NCBI GenBank assembly: GCA_018350325.1
Contig: JAEVLN010000008.1
Location: forward strand, 3,305,794 to 3,369,793
Direction of reading: 5' to 3'
DNA length: 64,000 nucleotides
Source: Globodera rostochiensis
Lineage: Eukaryota; Nematoda; Chromadorea; Rhabditida; Heteroderidae
Under the pieces are notes generated by a model that saw nothing but the letters and a program-made list of their open reading frames with translations, made no database searches and had not been told where the DNA came from. The position numbers and the translations under genes are program-made. Shown here one piece after another: positions 11,388 through 21,850 of the stretch; the stretch's first letter is position 1, and each line of letters opens with the position of its first letter.

Positions 11388-12696
11388 TCATTCGTCCGCT
11401 TGTCGCCGGAAGGGAAACGCTTCGATGCCCTCACACGGCTCGCTCCAAAACAGAACGTTCAGTCCGCTCGCCTCCACCTGCGCTCGTTTGGCCTTGGCCA
11501 CCAGCGCGACCGCACATCCGCCCCAGCCGGCACCTTTTTTTCGGAATCATTTTTTGTTAACTTTTGGCACAAATCGAAGGCGTTTTCGGCACCACTATTT
11601 GTAGGCGTTTTTCGAACACTAAAACAGAGCCAATTTTATTCATTTTTTCGTCTAAAAATGGCCGACACATTTTGCGCCGTTTTAGGCATAACACCGGAGG
11701 CGTTCGGCACAATCTGTAGGAGCTGTTTAAACTCAAAAATTTGCAAATTTTGGCATTTAAATTTTAACGATCTATAATTTCCGATCAAGTCGAGCATGTT
11801 CAGCTATCGCTTGCATTTCGATCAGAAAATGAAAAACCTTGGCGTTTCCCCGACTTTTTGACGATTTGGGCATAAAATTTATGATGCAAATCGGCAGGCA
11901 CCGATTTGTAGTTCATACCTTGCTTCAGGGTTCGAACTGAATGCCATTCGGCCCCCGAAGGCACACATCCGCTCCGTTTGGAGATCACTTGGGCAGCAAT
12001 TCGGCATTCGACCACTCTCTGTAGAAAAATGCCACAAACATTGGCATTATGCCTCACTATCAGGCTTATTTATGAGAATTCAACAACCTGAGCCCGGATT
12101 TTGCAATTGCAACCAGGAAGAATCAGGATTTACCAGGATAAAAATCCTGATTTTCAAGATATTCTGACTGATCTTGGAGTTTCAACGAAAATACCAGAGC
12201 ATTCCTGATCAGGAGTCCTGGGAAATCTGTGCGGAGTACGGTCTTCGGCACTTGACCACTCTCTGTAGAAAAGTGCCACAAACATTGGCATCATGCCCTC
12301 AGGCATATTTCATCTCTCGACTTGAAGTCTCGATTGCTGTCAGTGCCTATCAATCCCCCCCCCCCTTCTTCTGATCAGTGATCAGCAGCAGCAGATGCTG
12401 GTTGTGCTGCACCTGATTGTAGAAGGCGCTTGCGGTCTTGTTCATCTCCGTGTTGGAATGGAGCACCGCGAACAGCGCGTTGTCGGGCAGTCGCACGGCA
12501 CGCCAACCGAGCGGGCGGAAGTCAATGCGCAACGCTTCGCCCCGACGCGCCAAACACTCGCACGCCTGCAGCGCGCGTGCCAAAGTTTTTTTGTTTCATG
12601 TAAATTTTGGCGCCATTTTCAACTCGCCTGGTCCATGCCGCCGCCCTCCAGGCCCACAAAGCGTTCGGCGTGCGTTGTCAGCTCGGCCAACTCTTT
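11388..12696 (-). pseudogene. 5'-truncated, internally deleted GALK2 copy B
   Basis: It retains the EGGGMDQ exon, the [11 protein letters not shown] exon, the [10 protein letters not shown] exon and the last exon (GAGWGGC), but a ~985-bp deletion at 11760 removed three exons: the one encoding GKDDQPEQM, the [13 protein letters not shown] exon and the ECSCPELDE exon. The N-terminal exons are also absent. It is a dead fragment. Confidence 0.88.
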
Positions 12697-12857
12697 CTGA
12701 ATTATATGCCAAGTTTTTGGGGGCATTTAGAGACTCCGTAATCTTTGCTTTTATCGAATTATACTAAAGACAAAATGTCAAACGGACAATAGGCCCGCCG
12801 AATGCCAAAATAACTAAAGCAAAAATTTTCGATTCTGAGACGACATGAAATTTTACT

Positions 12858-15800
12858 AGGCTTATAAGCTCATTTAGACCTTAAGAATTAAAAATGTCGT
12901 TTATGCCAAAATCAATTTTTGAGTCAAATTCGATTCGGAATTCGACAAAAACGGGTGTCATATTTGTTCTGGACCTTCTTCAAATTCTTCTGAGGTATCG
13001 TGAAAAAAACTGCGTTATAATTCCGTGATGGATTCAGAATTTGGATAAAAATTAGCAAATATTGTTACATTTTAGACATTTTTTAAGCAAAAATTCAAAA
13101 AAGAATGCGAAAAAGAAAATTAACAAATTTGGCCATCTGTCTAAAGTTTATTCAAAATTTAAACAAAAAAATTCAAAAAGCTTCAGAAATCTCAAATAAA
13201 GGACAAAAAAGGACGTATACCCCAAAAACAGTACAAATCCTTAAAAAAAAGTACATTTTATTTTTTAAAGATCTCGACTCCCAAAAACAGTACAAATCTT
13301 TAAAAAAAAAGTACAGATACGATCTCTGAATAAAATCAGCAAAATTTCATTGTGTTTCTTCCGGCTGAACAACAGTGCTTGTTGAGGATGAGTAGACAGA
13401 GTTGGCCAACCGTTATCGGACAGTTTGTCAGGGAGAACAACCACCAGAAGTGGTGCACTGGATGGGCATCCACAATGAATTTGAGCAAGCAGAGACAGGC
13501 GACGGTGTGGGCACTCAAGCAGTACATTTGCAGCAGTTGGGGAGACTGGACGATGCTCAAGTGCAGGACGCACTCCGACGCGAGGAAGGCGAGCGAAAGG
13601 GCGAGCACAATGCAAAGGGACGCGTCCGTGTCGCCGTAAAGCATTTTTTGGGAGTTGCGAGTCAATTCAGTTGACGGTGCCAGTGAGGCGACGATGTGGT
13701 CGTTCTTGAAGGAAATTTATGGCATTTATTTTGAGAGGAAAAAGTGGCAGTATAAATTTAAAAATAAATTGGTTCAACTCCCGATTTTGTTTTTAGATTA
13801 TTTGAAAACAACTAATAAAGTTAAAGAAAAATAGCAACATATTTTACCCGGTTAAAAAATGTGGTGAAAGCGATGCAACTTTGGGCGACAGCAGTCAGCA
13901 AACAGTTCGTGTCCAAATCCATTTTATGTAAAAGTTTTGAATATTTTTTTCAGAAATAAGTCGTTCCCATGGCGACCATTTTACGAAAGCGCACCAATAA
14001 CAAAAAAGAAATGTGGCCACAGCATTAAAGTGTTTTCTTCAATTCTGAACTCAAAGTTTTTTTGTTCAACATTTAAATTTACATCAACATAATAAATAAT
14101 ATATATATAACACTTTCATTGAACGCAAATTGTGGGCGAATAATGCGTTTTTGTGTCTGCCCCCGGACCGGCATCCCCCGAGGGGTCGAACCCAGCGGCC
14201 AGTCCTTTGAAAGATTCTGAAAAGCTGTCGCTCGGAAAGGAATGTCTAAGCAATTTAAGAGAAGCAAAATCTCGGCAAATTTTCCTCCGTCCCCCAACTG
14301 GACACCTCTACGGGGGTTTGTCCGAGACACGGGACATCGACATCCGGGATCCGCCCCCTAAACGATTCCCCGAATTCGTCCATTCTTTTCCCATCCATCG
14401 ACCGTCATTCATTCGTCCGCTTGTCGCCGGAAGGGAAACGCTTCGATGCCCTCACACGGCTCGCTCCAAAACAGAACGTTCAGTCCGCTCGCCTCCACCT
14501 GCGCTCGTTTGGCCTTGTCCACCAGCGCGACCGCACATCCGCCCCAGCCGGCACCTTTTTTTCGGAATCATTTTTTGTTAACTTTTGGCACAAATCGAAG
14601 GCGTTTTCGGCACCACTATTTGTAGGCGTTTTTCGAACACTAAAACAGAGCCAATTTTATTCATTTTTTCGTCTAAAAATGGCCGACACATTTTGCGCCG
14701 TTTTAGGCATAACACCGGAGGCGTTCGGCACAATCTGTAGGAGCTGTTTAAACTCAAAAATTTGCAAATTTTGGCATTTAATGAGTATCTTTTTTGGGTC
14801 AATCACCGGTCAAACGGGCGCCGATGCATCCGGCGCTCAAACAGTTGGCCACAGTTTCGTCCAGCTCGGGACAACTGCACTCGAACAGTTGGGCACAGGA
14901 CAAGTGCGACGCGTTCATCAATTCTGTGCCAGGAATAAATAAACAGATAATCAATATTGGGCATGACCCAATCACAATGTTGATTAGCTCTGTGATCGGG
15001 AACTAGAATGATTAGCATAGATCACTGATTGGCTCACAAATGAAATAGCGGCTAGTGGCATTTGCAAAAAAGCTGTTTATAAAGGTCCCAATTTGCGCAG
15101 AATAATCGCAAACAAAGCCTGGATTATGATCAGACCAGATCACTTTTGATCCGATCGTTGTTAATTCAAATTTTAAGCATGATCTGATCAGATCACTACG
15201 ACGCTCAGTGTCAGATCACACCGATTTGCCAAATTACCCGCGAGTTTCCCCAGTGTCTCGTCGTTGCCGTGCTGTCTCTCCTCCCTGCACACACTCTCAA
15301 ATTCGAGCACTCGTGCCGCCTCCGCGTAAACGTGCCGCGCTCGTTTGGTCAGCCAAAATTCGTGCACTTTTTTTGAGAAAAAAATGAGTGATTGATTGAT
15401 TGATCAATGGAAAGAATTTGTCTCGCTTTTCTCGAGATTGGCGGCATTTATTCCCGGGACTCAAATTTCGGCACACAATTTGCTCGATCACAAATGGCAC
15501 GGCGACTCACTGTTTTGCGTGTTCGCGTTCAACGACCATTTGGCCAATTCTGCGTCCGTGCAGTTCAGAATGGCACAGATTTCCTCCCGCGAATGTGCGA
15601 CCAACTGCTGCTGTTGCTGCCCCGGCTTGGCCAAATGTTGATCAACGATCGACAACATTTGCTCCGGTTGGTCGTCCTTGCCAAGCAGTGCAGCAACTGA
15701 ACATGAGCAACTGCTAGAATTCCGAACGGAATGGTCAAACGGATTCTTTTACATCGATCGTCTCAAAAATATTACGTAATTTTAATTTTAACGATCTAGA

Positions 15801-16862
15801 ATTTCCGATCAAGTCGAGCATGTTCAGCTATCGCTTGCATTTCGATCAGAAAACTGGAAAACCTTGGGATTTCCCCGACTTTTTGACGATTTGGGCTTAA
15901 AATTACGATGAACTGAATCGGCAGGCACCGGTTTGCAGTTTACATACCTTGCCTCAGGGTTCGAACCGAATGCCATTCGGTCCCCGAAGGCACACACCCG
16001 CTCCGTTTGGCGATCACTTGGGCAGCAATTCGGCATTCGACCACTCTCTGTAGAAAAGTGCCACAAACATTGGCATAATGCCTTTCTGGCATATTTATGA
16101 GAATTCAACAACTAGAGCCCGGATTTTGCAAAATTCCAATCAGGAAGAAACAGGATTTACCAGGATAAAAATCCTGATTTTCAAGATATTCTGACTGATC
16201 TTGGAGTTTCGACGAAAATACCAGAGCATTCCTGATCAGGAGTCCTGGGAAATTCTGTGCGGAGTACGGTCTTCGGCACTTGTAGAATAGTGCCACAAAC
16301 ATAGAATCAACAAAAGCATCTCTCGACTCGAAGTCTCGATTGCTGTCAGTGCCTATCAATCCCCCCCCCCCTTCTTCTGATCATGATCAGCAGCAGCAGA
16401 TGCTGGTGGTGCTGCACCTGATTGTAGAAGGCGCTTGCGGTCTTGTTCATCTCCGTGTTGGAATGGAGCACCGCGAACAGCGCGTTGTCGGGCAGTCGCA
16501 CGGCACGCCAACCGAGCGGGCGGAAGTCAATGCGCAACGCTTCGCCCCGACGCGCCAAACACTCGCACGCCTGCAGCGCGCGTGCCAAAGTTTTTTTGTT
16601 TCATGTAAATTTTGGCGCCATTTTCAACTCGCCTGGTCCATGCCGCCGCCCTCCAGGCCCACAAAGCGTTCGGCGTGCGTTGTCAGCTCGGCCAACTCTT
16701 TCTGAATTATATGCCAAGTTTTTTGGGGGCATTTAGAGACTCCGTAATCTTTGCTTTTATCGAATTATACTAAAGACAAAATGTCAAACGGACAATAGGC
16801 CCGCCGAATGCCAAAATAACTAAAGCAAAAATTTTCGATTCTGAGACGACATGAAATTTTAC
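12858..16862. repeat. Tandem segmental duplication, copy C (4.0 kb)
   Basis: Third copy, and the only one contiguous with unique GALK2 5' exons on its right. Homology with A and B stops at GAAATTTTAC (16862), inside the GALK2 intron between the exons ending at 16953 and starting at 16701. Copy C is probably the ancestral position, because the complete gene runs through this boundary. Confidence 0.92.
13336..13922 (-). CDS. TMEM107: TMEM107-like transition-zone membrane protein, copy C
   Basis: Two exons (13922-13848 and 13704-13336) encode the same 147-aa protein as copy B. It sits 486 bp downstream of the stop codon of the complete GALK2 gene and on the same strand, so the two may be co-transcribed. 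This is the most likely ancestral TMEM107 locus because its neighbour is intact. Confidence 0.65.
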
Positions 16863-18039
16863 CAGGGATTTTACTTCCTGGGAAATTTGAAAAAACTACG
16901 GGCGCCGCCTTGTCCATTTTAGTCCCTTTGTCTATTTAGGCATTTTACACACCTTCGAAATGCGTTCAAACGGTTGGCCATTTGTCTGTACGCAAAGCGT
17001 GGCCAACGCGGCGGCACAGACGAGTGCGGACGAACTGCTGAGGCCGGCGCTCGGCGGAATCCGACTGGCCACCACAGCGCGCAGGCCTTTGGCCTGTGGC
17101 GGGAAAAATTTTGAAATTTTTGGGGGGAATAAATTCGACTTTTTCTAAGGCCTCCGCCGCCGTGTCGGCGCCCTCCGGCCCTTTGCCCAAAGTCTCCAAA
17201 ATGCCGCGCCATCCGGCAAGAAAATAGTGGTGCCATTTGGGCACGGCGCCATTTGCGGAAGCGTCGGCAAACGAACGCGAAATGTCCAATGTGAAGGCAC
17301 TTTATTTGTAAATTTTCAATTGCAAAATAAAATTAATTTTAAAAAGTTGAATACTTTTTAATTAAATAGAAAAAATTTGGATAAAAAATTGTTTTTACAG
17401 TTTAACCTAGGGTTGGCACCCGGACGTTTTGGGGGGGGGGGAAATTTAGATAATAAATGCAAAATAATTCGGCATTTTAATTTATTTAAATTTACTAATT
17501 TTAAATTAAAATATTAAATCGAATTGTTCTCCCCCAGTCCCTCACGGGTATTTTTTGTCGTCCTCGTTGGCCAATTGCACCCGCCGTTCCGCAGAACGTC
17601 CAACAGCCACCTGTTAAATACAATTTATTCGATTTTAAGCCTAATTGAGTCGAGATGGACCCGTTCTCTTTTTGATCGTTCAAATTTGTTGTGTCGAGAT
17701 TAATTTTCGAAGTCCCCCAAAAATCCATTTGGCCTCCGATCGACGATTGATTGATCAGAGTTTTGCATCGAATAGCGAACCAACCAACCACCAACCCATG
17801 TGCTGTGCTGAATGGCCATCGGCAGCACGGAGTAGTCGCTGTAGTCAATGTGCTCGCCGATCAGATTGACGCGGCCTGGACACCTTCACAAGCGAGCAGC
17901 TTCTACTAATCAGCCCCCCAATTGTTGCCGACCTGATCAGCCATTCCGGATCGCGCCCGTCGAAATGTTTCCGGAACAATTGGACAACAAACGCCTCGCC
18001 GTCGTTGCCGCCGGCGGGGTGGTCAGGACAGAAGGACAT
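14409..18039 (-). CDS. GALK2: Galactokinase 2 / N-acetylgalactosamine kinase (GHMP family)
   Basis: A cytosolic kinase that phosphorylates the C1 hydroxyl of GalNAc or galactose in sugar salvage. Twelve exons join in phase (18039-17933, 17883-17796, 17610-17546, 17299-17140, 17093-16953, 16701-16633, 16570-16418, 16047-15948, 15696-15511, 15366-15238, 14923-14807, 14554-14409) for about 486 aa; human GALK2 is 458. Motifs in order: galactokinase signature [33 protein letters not shown] phosphate loop [14 protein letters not shown], catalytic-region [52 protein letters not shown] and C-terminal [14 protein letters not shown]. The exon ending MDQ is followed by GCGAGT, implying a GC-AG intron. 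The start at 18039 is the first Met in frame after an acceptor at 18059; an upstream exon is possible. The 3' seven exons lie in duplication copy C. Confidence 0.93.
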
Positions 18040-18769
18040 TCGGGCGGACGGCTCGGGCTGCAAAATGAGAATAGATTGGCGAGGAGTGATTGATTGTCTC
18101 GGGTCTTGACTCTCGAGCGGAGCAAATTTTTCGGGATTATTTTGGGGTCACGACGAGTTTTGATTCTCGGCAAAATTTAGGCAAATCGTCCCCCCCCCCC
18201 AACGAAAGAATGGGCCAAACGCATTAAATTTAATGTGTTATTACACATCAATTTTGTATTGGGGAAAAGGGCAGAATTATGTGTGCATTATCGACCACCA
18301 AATAGGGCAACAAATCGATTCAGCGCAAAAAACGCTCCGTTTTCTCCCCCCCCCCCCTCCACTCGTCGCATTAATTGGGTACATTGTAAATTTGTACATT
18401 TTATAAAGCCCAAAAATTTGAAAATGATCAATTTTTTTAATCCGTTTGGTCTTTTAATCATCCGACCAATTTGTGTTCATTTTCAACCGGTGTTTGGGTG
18501 TGTGTTGAATGGCGGCGGTGTCGTTCAAAGTCGGGTAGATTTTGGAAAAATCGGAACGGATTATTCGAAAAATTCAAAACTTTTTTTCCGGCAAAAATTT
18601 CGTTTCTGGGAAAGCCCCGAGGGGGGGGGGGGAGGGGAACAACTCCGGTCAGAAAAATGTATAAATTTTCAACAACAAAACAAAGTGACGCGAAATAAAT
18701 TTTCATTAATTTTACTGTTCATATAATGTTATTAAAAATTATTATTAATTTGAAAATAATTAAATTTTG

Positions 18770-18830
18770 TTCAATTTTCCATCGCTTCCCATTCATCCGC
18801 CGCCTGAGCGTCCTCGCGCGTCTGAGAATT
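18770..18830 (-). pseudogene. Fragment of the ZFYVE19/ANCHR last exon
   Basis: On the minus strand, an acceptor-like CTCAG is followed by a frame reading TREDAQAADEWEAM. This matches TREDAQAAEREAMEF of the last ANCHR exon at 32718-32789, and the nucleotides match over about 50 bp. No other ANCHR exon is nearby. Confidence 0.7.
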
Positions 18831-18905
18831 TGTCAAAAACATTTAAAAAAGCTATGGGTATTGCACAGGGTTTAGAGTCGGATACGCCTGCCCTTCCGTT
18901 TCAAA

Positions 18906-19108
18906 TAGAGTTGGTCGGGACCGGGATTTTTGGGAAAAACTGGGACCGGGATTTCAGCAAATTTAAAACCGGGAATTTAATAGGGGATAAAACCGGGAAT
19001 TCCCGGTTTTTTTCCCGGTCCCGGTGAGACCCGGGACTGAGGTACTCGTTTGTACTTTTTTTCAGTACCTTAGTCCCGGAACCGGGAAAAATGACCAACT
19101 CTAGTTCC
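18906..19108. mobile_element. MITE-like element with GGGACCGGGA arms
   Basis: The ends are inverted (left TAGAGTTGGTC, right GACCAACTCTA) and the interior is imperfectly palindromic (GGGACCGGGATTTTTGGG, with TTCCCGGTCCCGG on the other arm). Elements with the same flavour occur at about 31440-31545, 31910-31990 and 49760-49930. Confidence 0.65.
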
Positions 19109-19585
19109 AAAGAAAAATACAGAACACGGAATTACGGACTGTCAAAAAAAACGGAATGCCAAATAAAAATAAAATACGGAGTGCCAAGAAAATACGTACG
19201 AAAGACAGGACAGCTCTCTTACTTTATTTATTCCTTCAGAGTGGGGGGGGGGGTCACTCCCGTCTCGCCGCTAACGTCTCGCCACTTCAGTCTCAGGGCC
19301 ACTACCGTCTCTCCGGCGGCGATCACTTCAATGCCCACACTTCAGTGCCGGACACTTCAGAGACCACAACTCAGTGCCAGTTCATTTCAGTGCCGAAACT
19401 GAAGTGTCCGGCACTAAAGTGTGGGCACTGAAGTGATGCGTACCGCCGTCTCGCCAAATGAGGGGAAGAATGTGAGGGAAATGAAAGAGTGTTATGAGCG
19501 AGGAGGGGACGCCAGAGGGGAAACAGAGATAAGCGAAAGAGGCGGTTAATGGACGACACGGCACATTGCCGCTGGGGTCAGATGA

Positions 19586-19632
19586 GAGGGGGGGGGAGGG
19601 GGGGGGGAGGGGGGGGAGGGAGGGGGGGGGAA
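19586..19632 (+). repeat. G-run tract, possible G-quadruplex
   Basis: Uninterrupted purine tract with at least five runs of eight or more G separated by single A residues. Such a run could form a G-quadruplex on the plus strand, but it may also be a place where the assembly is unreliable. Confidence 0.5.
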
Positions 19633-19737
19633 TTGGGTATGTTGACGGAATGTGTGGATGATTAACAGCAGTAGATGGGTTTTTGACAGCATACAATTTT
19701 TCTTGCTCTTTGTGCTCTTCTCCGATTCAACAGCAAA

Positions 19738-20113
19738 ATGTCTGAGAAGAATGGCGGGCAGTCTCGTTCTTCGCGTCCCGAAGTTCTATTCCCCGTCGGG
19801 CGTGTTCATCGTTTGCTGCGTGAAGGTAAAGCAAAAGCGTACAATGTGAAATTGTAAATGCTTCAGTTTTTGGGCATCAGAAAAAAGCAAATTTTGTTTT
19901 GGTTGTTTTGTTGTTTTAAGGTTTATTTTTGTAACAAATTTCAGAGGCAAATACGCCGATCGTCGGGTGGGAGCTGTTGCCCCTGTCTATCTGGCTGGGG
20001 TGCTGCAGTACCTCGTGGCTGAAGTGCTCAATTTGGTCGGCAAGACGCGTTGCCGCTCATCCATGAAGCCGTTCTTCGTAAGCAGACGCGTGCCAGAAGA
20101 CGTTGAGCAGTAG
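19738..20113 (+). CDS. Divergent or degenerate histone H2A-like protein
   Basis: Two exons (19738-19825 and 19947-20113; acceptor AGAG at 19945) encode about 84 aa. The N-terminal half has H2A hallmarks: SRSSRPEVLFPVGRVHRLLR (normally [20 protein letters not shown]), then KYADRRVGAVAPVYLAGVLQ and EVLNLVG where H2A has EVLELAGNAARD. After this the frame diverges: the docking domain and C-terminal tail are missing and replaced by about 25 unrelated residues ending at 20113. The protein is about two thirds of normal H2A length. An intron is unusual for a replication-dependent histone. It is either a truncated variant or, more likely, a decaying copy; the acidic-patch glutamates of the alpha-2 helix are partly retained. 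Confidence 0.65.
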
Positions 20114-20392
20114 CAGCAGCATCAGGAGCAGCAGGCGGCGGAGGATCATATCCGAGCAGATACAATCTCAAAGAGCAAAGAAATGCAAAACTTTTCGCCA
20201 TTAAATCAAGTAAAACATAATTTTTTAACAAAGATTACAGTATTCAATAAAGTTTTTTAAATGTTTGTTTCAATCAATTCAATGGAGTGGCAATGCTCGG
20301 CCTTTCTCGTTATAATTGCGTTGTAAAAATTCGAGTTAGCCCTCATCTACAAATACATTCTGAACTCGAAGGACAATAGGAAAGGAATTTGT

Positions 20393-20638
20393 TCATTCAA
20401 GATTACATAAACATAATAAATAATATAACAATTTCATTGAACGCAAATTGTGGGCGTATGACATCCCTCGAGGGGTCGAACGTCGGACCCGGCCGACGCC
20501 GGGCCATCCAATTCCCCACCCTTTGATTGATTTCCTAAAAGTTATCGGTCGGAAAGGAACATCCGACACGGGAACCGCTTTCGGCGAGCCGGCGTCCCCA
20601 AGTTGAAAAAAAAATTTAAATAAATTGTAAAAAAACAA
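20393..20638 (-). repeat. Diverged copy of the GALK2-TMEM107 spacer element
   Basis: The sequence from TAAATAATATAAC through TTGAACGCAAATTGTGGGCG to GAGGGGTCGAAC matches the spacer at 7060-7170 and its two tandem copies. The similarity fades toward 20640. The minus strand reads STPRGM in both. Role unknown. Confidence 0.5.
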
Positions 20639-21065
20639 TTACCAATTTTAATGGCTCGATCAGTGGGCCGTCCCACAGGCAAATGCCTATTTTTTTGCGA
20701 AATTGGCACAGTGAGTTAAGCACGAAAAACATGTTTTTAGCTTGGAGCTTCTAGGGTGGCCTAATTATGCCTATTTTGGGGGTTTTGTGCCTAATGTCTA
20801 TTTGTGCCTATTTCGACATTCAGGCCTTTTACTTTATCTACAAAAGCATTCAAATTTATATTTGCTAATATCCCAATTGCAAATTTGATTCTAAATGAAT
20901 ATTTATTTATGACTCCTTCAATAAACAAATACTACAACAAAACAGCACACCGGGGGGGGGGGGTTAAAATGCTTTATGAGCCTAGGCAAATAATATGCTT
21001 TTTGGGAATTTTTGTTCCATCCTTCGCGCCTTTCTTTTTGCTTCTGTTGCTCCGACGCTTCGCGT
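20639..21065. other. Gene-free spacer with GCCTATTT repeats
   Basis: Contains several GCCTATTT/TGCCTAAT-type repeats (20680-20830) and a G-run at 20950. No coding exon seen. Confidence 0.5.
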
Positions 21066-21850
21066 TTATTTGCGTCCGCAACTTCCACAACCGCCGTAGC
21101 CATAATTGCCGCCATAGCCAGAGTTGGACGCGGCTGCTGCGGATGAGGCGGCTGAATTGCCGCCGCTGGCCGCGGCAGCGGCTGACGCCGCGCTTCCGCC
21201 GTTGTACCAGTTGCTACCGTAGCCGTACACACCGCACGTGGCACAGTACGGTGCTGGCGGTGGTGGGGGTGGTGGTGGTGGTGGGGGTGGTGGCGGTGGT
21301 GGCGGTGGCGGTGGTGGCGGTGGCGGTGGTGGCGGAGGAGGTGGCGGCGGCGCATAGCAGCTTGGACAGCGCTTGAGGCGACTAAAAGGCAAATACAGTA
21401 GGTGAAAAGGCAAATACAGTAGGTGTTGTCAGAAGATTGACAAAAATGGATAGTAGCCGCCGCCCGGGGGGGGGGGGAATCAAGCCGCCGCCCGGGGGGG
21501 GGGGAATCAAACCCCACAAAGCCTCGGGGCGCGGTGATCATCAGCTTCAACCCAAGCCTGCCGATGTTTTAATTAGCCTAAAATCTCGGAGAGCCCCAGA
21601 GCCCCCAAACATTGAAAAAGTCAAAGAGCCTAAAGAACTCATTAATTATTCCATTAAATGACAAATCAAAAAAATTCTGGTGACAAACACAAAATCTCAG
21701 CTCTTAAAATTTACTCTGTTGCTATTCACAAAAAAAAATTTACTTGATTAGCCCATTGCTTCCGCCCGCGTTGTCGGCGTGCACAGCGAAGGCACTGGCC
21801 AACACAATCAGCCCAATGCTGATGAAGACGTTTGTTGAGCTGCTGGTCAT
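21066..21850 (-). CDS. Small secreted Pro/Gly-rich protein with CxxC pairs
   Basis: Two exons (21850-21744 and 21381-21066, joining in phase 2) encode about 140 aa. The first exon is a clear signal peptide: MTSSST, then VFISIGLIVLASAFAVHA with cleavage likely after AHA-type residues. A dibasic RLKR site follows at about residue 40. The mature part begins with CPSCY, continues with a run of more than 30 prolines, then CATCGVYGYG, an Ala/Ser/Asn-rich stretch, and ends GYGGCGSCGRK. The CxxC pairs and aromatic-Gly repeats resemble cuticle or eggshell structural proteins, or a secreted gland product. I do not recognise the family. The proline run is a GGTGGC microsatellite in the DNA and its length may vary. 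Confidence 0.7.
21450..21515 (+). repeat. Short GC-rich tandem repeat
   Basis: Two copies of a ~30-bp unit (GCCGCCGCCCGGGGGGGGGG then AATCAA) inside the intron of the secreted CxxC gene. Confidence 0.7.

Larger units (their letters stand above)
9837..12857. repeat. Tandem segmental duplication, copy B (3.02 kb, mosaic)
   Basis: Second copy. Its left part (about 9837-10740) matches copy C, including an extra 60-bp insertion with a second CAAAAACAGTACAAATC motif near 10230-10290. Its middle and right parts match copy A. About 985 bp is missing at 11760 relative to A (A 7760-8745), with short TTTAA-type homology at the joint. This mosaic suggests unequal crossing-over or conversion between A-like and C-like units. 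Confidence 0.93.
18040..19737. other. Repeat-rich spacer between GALK2 and the H2A-like gene
   Basis: No gene is recognised. It contains C/G homopolymer runs, an ANCHR exon fragment (18770-18830), a MITE (18906-19108), a short foldback (19310-19440, GACACTTCAG and its complement alternating) and a purine G-rich tract (19586-19632). Long open frames across it are low-complexity and unsupported. Confidence 0.6.

Noticed and set aside
20918..21550. 210-aa minus frame rich in His and plus-strand Val/Ala frame at 20804-21376
   Set aside because: Both are shadows of the GGTGGC microsatellite encoding the proline run; the spliced frame with signal peptide explains the region better.
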